DNA of 5,515 nt, taken from contig JAUVRV010000224.1 in the NCBI GenBank assembly GCA_030597435.1, positions 1 through 5,515 of the forward strand, in the 5' to 3' direction. Both the position numbers and the translations under genes were made by a program. Position 1 is the first letter of the stretch, and each line of letters opens with the position of its first letter. This document shows, in pieces, positions 4,741 through 5,515 of the stretch. The notes under the pieces were generated by a model that worked only from the letters and a program-made list of their open reading frames with translations, was not told the DNA's origin and did no database searches. Source of the DNA: Gemmatimonadales bacterium (lineage in GTDB: Bacteria > Gemmatimonadota > Gemmatimonadetes > Gemmatimonadales > GWC2-71-9).

Positions 4741-5515
4741 CTACCGGCTGATCATTAGTGTGTCTGCTCGGGTTTGGTGAACCGGTATCACGATACCGGC
4801 TTCGGTCAAGTGAGCTTCCGCCTCCGCCGTGTCGGCCGCTACGAACCCCAGGAATCTACCATCGGCGCCGAGGTACTGGCGCGAATGGCGACGGCCCTGA
4901 CCCTCTAACGTGAAGGCTTGGCCGGCCTGCACACCGGCTCCGCTGAAAGTGTACTCAGCGACGGTGACGAGGAGCAACGCTGTTTGGCCACCGTAATGGG
5001 TCCACTCGGTGGCTTCGTGCTGGCGAATCGTGTGAACGGTGTTTTCAACCCCGCCCAGGGTGGCAGAGGTCTCGAGTGTGTCGGTCCAGATTGCTCCAAG
5101 CTCGATGCCGTCATCGGGAATCACAGGAAAGAATCGCGCGAGCAGCCGACTGGAAACCTCGGCGGCCAGGCTACCACCTCCTTCGCCCGCGCTGAAACCG
5201 CTCAGCGCCCCACTGTGAGAGAGGATGCCGGTGTACGTGACTCCACGGGCCGAGTCGGCTTGCGCCCTGATCGCGCCGGCCTGGGATGCAACCACATGTG
5301 TGATGGAATCTATCGCCAGAGTGGCGTGGAGCACGGAATCCGATTGGACCACGTCAGCGGTCATGTAATATCGCATCCCGACCTCGGTCACATCGGATTG
5401 GTCGTTGAAGGTCTGCTCAATGCGAGAGTGGGTGACACCATGATAGCTGGCACCTAACGGCTGATATTTCGTTTTTGTGTCCGGCGCCTGTTCCTCGGTT
5501 TTCTGGGTGCCTCCG
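4741..5515 (-). CDS. Hypothetical, probably exported protein (N-terminus beyond right edge)
   Basis: I do not recognise the family. A GTG at 5391-5389 could be read as a start, but the same frame stays open upstream to the window edge. It adds 41 codons (beginning GGTQKTEEQAPDTKTKYQPL), so the gene is best treated as 5'-truncated, with at least 257 residues visible. The protein has no cysteine in the visible part, is rich in Ala, Gly, Thr and Ser, and has a hydrophilic Gln/Lys/Glu/Thr/Pro stretch at its visible beginning. Such stretches often follow a signal peptide or lipobox. The rest looks like alternating beta strands (RYYMTADVV, YTGILSHSGALSGF, ALLLVTVAEYTF). WTDT and GRFLGF are possible family landmarks. 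The stop TAG lies one base before the start of the barrel gene, so the two are probably co-transcribed and may act together at the outer membrane. That is inference from position. Confidence 0.6.
   Translation of the reverse strand, partial: GGTQKTEEQAPDTKTKYQPLGASYHGVTHSRIEQTFNDQSDVTEVGMRYYMTADVVQSDSVLHATLAIDSITHVVASQAGAIRAQADSARGVTYTGILSHSGALSGFSAGEGGGSLAAEVSSRLLARFFPVIPDDGIELGAIWTDTLETSATLGGVENTVHTIRQHEATEWTHYGGQTALLLVTVAEYTFSGAGVQAGQAFTLEGQGRRHSRQYLGADGRFLGFVAADTAEAEAHLTEAGIVIPVHQTRADTLMISR

Noticed and set aside
4918..5457. 179-codon open frame on the plus strand
   Set aside because: It lies wholly antisense to the minus-strand gene at 4741-5515. It has no recognisable motif, a composition like a back-translated shadow (many Gly/Arg/His), and no convincing ribosome-binding site. 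The minus frame remains open across the whole stretch and abuts the barrel gene.

Overview
The window is a chromosomal replication-origin neighbourhood with the classic bacterial order yidC-yidD-rnpA-rpmH (minus strand) diverging from dnaA-dnaN (plus strand), followed by two minus-strand envelope genes that converge on dnaN. The DNA is moderately GC-rich. The wording of DnaA (start MELS, an AAA+ domain ending in a GGRDHSTVIHS signature), of L34 (MKPTYKPRN start) and of RnpA (VPKYGATAVARNR) reminds me most of Gemmatimonadota. That placement comes from memory of the families and was not checked by a search.

Positions 1-1019, minus strand: a compact four-gene unit for the translation and membrane-insertion machinery. 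rpmH (ribosomal protein L34) overlaps rnpA (protein subunit of RNase P) by four bases. rnpA overlaps yidD (membrane-insertion factor) by 19 bases. yidC (membrane-protein insertase) follows 11 bases later and runs off the left edge. rpmH is too short to appear among the longer open frames but is complete and unmistakable.

Positions 1020-1147: a 128-bp divergent control region. It carries a near-consensus promoter for dnaA (TTGACT, 17 bp, TACAAT) with a DnaA-box-like 9-mer (TTTTCCACA) in its spacer, which suggests autoregulation. A probable weaker promoter for rpmH uses the other half of the same GTCAA/TTGAC palindrome as its -35 box.

Positions 1148-2524: dnaA, the replication initiator. Positions 2525-2750: a 226-bp non-coding region between dnaA and dnaN that has the hallmarks of oriC. 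Degenerate DnaA boxes lie in a two-tier inverted repeat just after dnaA. About 90 bp further on there is an AT-rich segment flanked by mirrored TAC/TAG triplet runs resembling DnaA-trios, the single-strand elements DnaA uses to open the duplex. Positions 2751-3860: dnaN, the sliding clamp.

Positions 3906-5515, minus strand: two adjacent genes one base apart. The downstream one is a signal-peptide-bearing, probably beta-barrel outer-membrane protein with an NPAGLA motif. The upstream one is a cysteine-free, probably exported protein of unrecognised family whose reading frame stays open to the right edge. No recF or gyrB follows dnaN here.

The gene content is ordinary. The parts worth a second look are the origin architecture (dyad of boxes plus mirrored triplet runs), the tightly packed divergent promoters, and the unknown envelope pair beside the origin. 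I saw no mobile element, CRISPR array, tRNA or rRNA, and no gene-free stretch exceeds 300 bases.
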